The notes under the pieces are model-generated. The model made no database searches. It saw nothing but the letters and a program-made list of their open reading frames with translations, and was not told the DNA's origin. Source: Clostridiales bacterium (GTDB taxonomy: Bacteria; Bacillota; Clostridia; UBA8921). From it: a stretch of 6,670 nt of DNA. This document shows, piece by piece, positions 5,505-6,670 of this stretch (positions are counted from its first letter, which is position 1; every line of letters begins with the position of its first letter). A program made the translations under genes and the position numbers. The stretch is taken from assembly GCA_003535395.1 (NCBI GenBank), contig DOHE01000337.1, positions 6,326 through 12,995 on the forward strand, given 5' to 3'.

Positions 5505-5509
5505 TGCAG
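5484..5509. promoter_or_regulatory. Dyad CTGCAA-N14-TTGCAG upstream of the oxidoreductase RBS
   Basis: A perfect 6-bp inverted repeat with half-sites 20 bp apart encloses the second CTGAAGGTAT copy and overlaps its last base. It could be a two-turn operator or a leader-RNA stem next to the RBS. It is short enough to arise by chance. Confidence 0.3.
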
Positions 5510-5512
5510 GCG

Positions 5513-5519
5513 AAGGAGG
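5513..5519 (+). promoter_or_regulatory. Strong RBS AAGGAGG selecting TTG start at 5528
   Basis: A full-consensus AAGGAGG is placed 8 nt before TTG 5528. It rules out the more upstream in-frame TTG at 5504, which would put the RBS inside the coding region and add eight residues ahead of the Rossmann motif. Confidence 0.85.
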
Positions 5520-5527
5520 GATTTATC

Positions 5528-6517
5528 TTGAAGGACAGGATCGGATGGGGATTTATCGGAGCCGGGGGCATTGCCGGACGGTTCATGTCGGGAATGCAGC
5601 AGGTGCCGGAAGCAGCCCTGGTGGCTGTCGGTTCCAAAACTCCCGGGAAAGGGGAGGCATTCACGGCCAAATACGGAGGACAGGCAGTTGACAGTTATGA
5701 AGAAGTCGTGGCACATCCGGATGTGGATGTGGTATACATTGCAACACCTCATACATTCCACCTGGAACATACCCTGCTGGCGCTAAGTGCCGGCAAAGCG
5801 GTGCTGTGCGAAAAACCCATGGCCCCCAGTGCTGCTCAGGTCCGTGCAATGATGGAGACAGCTTCTGCAAAGGGCCTGTACCTGATGGAAGCCATGTGGA
5901 CCCGGTTTTTCCCGGTGATGCAGCGGGTACGGGAATGGCTGGCGGCCGGAGAGATCGGCCAGATACAGTATGTGACTGCGGATTTCGGATTTGGCGGGGG
6001 CGGGAAGGAAAACCCGGCGTCCCGTCTGTTTTCTCCGGATCTGGCCGGCGGAAGCCTGCTGGATGTGGGGGTATATACACTGGCATTTGCTTTCATGGCT
6101 TTTGGCCGCAGGCCGAACCGCATCGTGAGTCTCTCGGATCCGGCCAGCACGGGAGTGGACGGGCGGATGGGCTGCCTGCTGGGGTATGAAGGGGGCGGGA
6201 TCGCATCCCTGTTTTCTGCAGTGACCACGACCACGCCCCAGGAAGCCAGGATCATCGGAGCGAACGGCATCATCACCATCCCGGGATTCTGGCACCCCCG
6301 GTCTGTGAGCCTGGCCCGCAAAGGCCAGCCGGCAGAGGAGTTTCGGTCGGATCATCCGGCAGAGGGCTTCCAGTTTGAGATCGAGGCTGTGCATGAGGAC
6401 CTGCGGGCCGGTCGCCTGGAAAATGCAGTCATGCCCCTTCAGGAATCCCTGGCCATTGCAGAAACCATGGATGCGCTGAGAGCCCAGTGGGGACTTCGTT
6501 ATCCATTTGAAAAATGA
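5528..6517 (+). CDS. Gfo/Idh/MocA family NAD(P)-dependent oxidoreductase
   Basis: A 329-residue cytoplasmic dehydrogenase from TTG 5528. The N-terminal Rossmann domain has GFIGAGGIAGRF (8-19) for dinucleotide binding, the IATPHTFH segment (71-78) and the family hallmark EKP (95-97) with catalytic Lys96. The C-terminal substrate domain contains MEAMWTRFFP (120-129) and LLDVGVYTL (177-185), a pattern I associate with the dihydrodiol dehydrogenase / NADP-xylose dehydrogenase subgroup, where Tyr183 occupies the position that is His in inositol dehydrogenases. The protein is complete at the family's usual length and has no signal peptide. Likely substrates are a sugar, sugar derivative or cyclic diol; the sequence does not decide. 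It is the first gene of an operon with the aldo/keto reductase 34 bp downstream and is probably controlled by the divergent AraC regulator through the sites upstream. Confidence 0.93.
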   Translation: MKDRIGWGFIGAGGIAGRFMSGMQQVPEAALVAVGSKTPGKGEAFTAKYGGQAVDSYEEVVAHPDVDVVYIATPHTFHLEHTLLALSAGKAVLCEKPMAPSAAQVRAMMETASAKGLYLMEAMWTRFFPVMQRVREWLAAGEIGQIQYVTADFGFGGGGKENPASRLFSPDLAGGSLLDVGVYTLAFAFMAFGRRPNRIVSLSDPASTGVDGRMGCLLGYEGGGIASLFSAVTTTTPQEARIIGANGIITIPGFWHPRSVSLARKGQPAEEFRSDHPAEGFQFEIEAVHEDLRAGRLENAVMPLQESLAIAETMDALRAQWGLRYPFEK

Positions 6518-6551
6518 TTGCACTGCAACAAAAATGAAAGAGGTGGACGCA

Positions 6552-6670
6552 ATGAACAAGATGACCTATGCGCAGATCCCTTATGTGGGAGTACCGGTTT
6601 CCCGACTGGTGCACGGTACCATTATGCTTTCCATGCAAAAGAAGGAGGCTTCCTTTGCCCTGCTGGATGC
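6552..6670 (+). CDS. Aldo/keto reductase, N-terminal part (cut by window end)
   Basis: Only 39 codons are visible, from ATG 6552, preceded by AGAGG with an 8-nt spacer. The segment IPYVGVPVSRLVHGTIMLS (9-27) followed by EASFALLD is the start of the aldo/keto reductase barrel as seen in family members of the voltage-gated-channel-beta/YajO-like type (first strand VSRLVHGT, then helix SFALLDA). The catalytic Asp, Tyr, Lys and His lie beyond the window. It is co-directional with, and 34 bp after, the Gfo/Idh gene, so probably co-transcribed; together they suggest oxidation and reduction of the same carbohydrate or of successive intermediates. The family call rests on a short stretch. Confidence 0.75.
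   Translation, partial: MNKMTYAQIPYVGVPVSRLVHGTIMLSMQKKEASFALLD

Noticed and set aside
5783..6559. Minus-strand frame opposite the Gfo/Idh gene
   Set aside because: It is antisense to a complete, motif-bearing oxidoreductase and shows no domain.

Overview
The window looks like chromosomal DNA of a GC-rich anaerobic Bacillota, most likely a gut-type clostridium (Lachnospiraceae/Oscillospiraceae range). This rests on strong purine-rich Shine-Dalgarno sites, frequent TTG starts, a small membrane protein of the CD1871A CXXC family beside a NapH-like membrane ferredoxin, and a clostridial-type long-chain acyl-CoA synthetase. The genus cannot be fixed from sequence alone. I see no rRNA, tRNA, CRISPR array, insertion sequence or phage gene.

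Layout, left to right. (1) Positions 1-45 hold a short GC-rich tandem repeat that runs off the left edge. (2) 65-1780, minus: an AMP-forming long-chain fatty acyl-CoA synthetase with an unusual ATP-binding P-loop; its promoter is at 1825-1853. (3) A 232-bp divergent intergenic region carries two dyads ahead of the next gene. (4) 2013-4457, plus: a possible three-gene operon of a URO-D superfamily protein that is not the haem enzyme, a 52-residue single-span protein ending in a CXXC motif, and a polytopic 4Fe-4S protein with four paired-cysteine membrane-proximal motifs and a C-terminal double-cluster ferredoxin domain. (5) 4523-5365, minus: an AraC-family regulator that converges on the ferredoxin gene. 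(6) A 162-bp divergent regulatory region with a clear araC promoter and a perfect 10-bp inverted repeat placed near both gene starts. (7) 5528-6670, plus: a Gfo/Idh/MocA-type NAD(P)-dependent oxidoreductase followed by the start of an aldo/keto reductase, cut by the window edge.

Three units emerge. The acyl-CoA synthetase is monocistronic within the window and activates fatty acids. The URO-D-like/CXXC/ferredoxin group looks like a redox module of unknown purpose; the CXXC protein and membrane ferredoxin recur together in Clostridia, whereas the link to the URO-D-like gene is only positional. The AraC regulator with divergent Gfo/Idh and aldo/keto reductase genes looks like a locally regulated sugar or polyol oxidoreduction operon. 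The least understood part is the CXXC/membrane-ferredoxin pair. The most concrete unreported-looking DNA signal is the paired CTGAAGGTAT site in the araC/oxidoreductase intergenic region.
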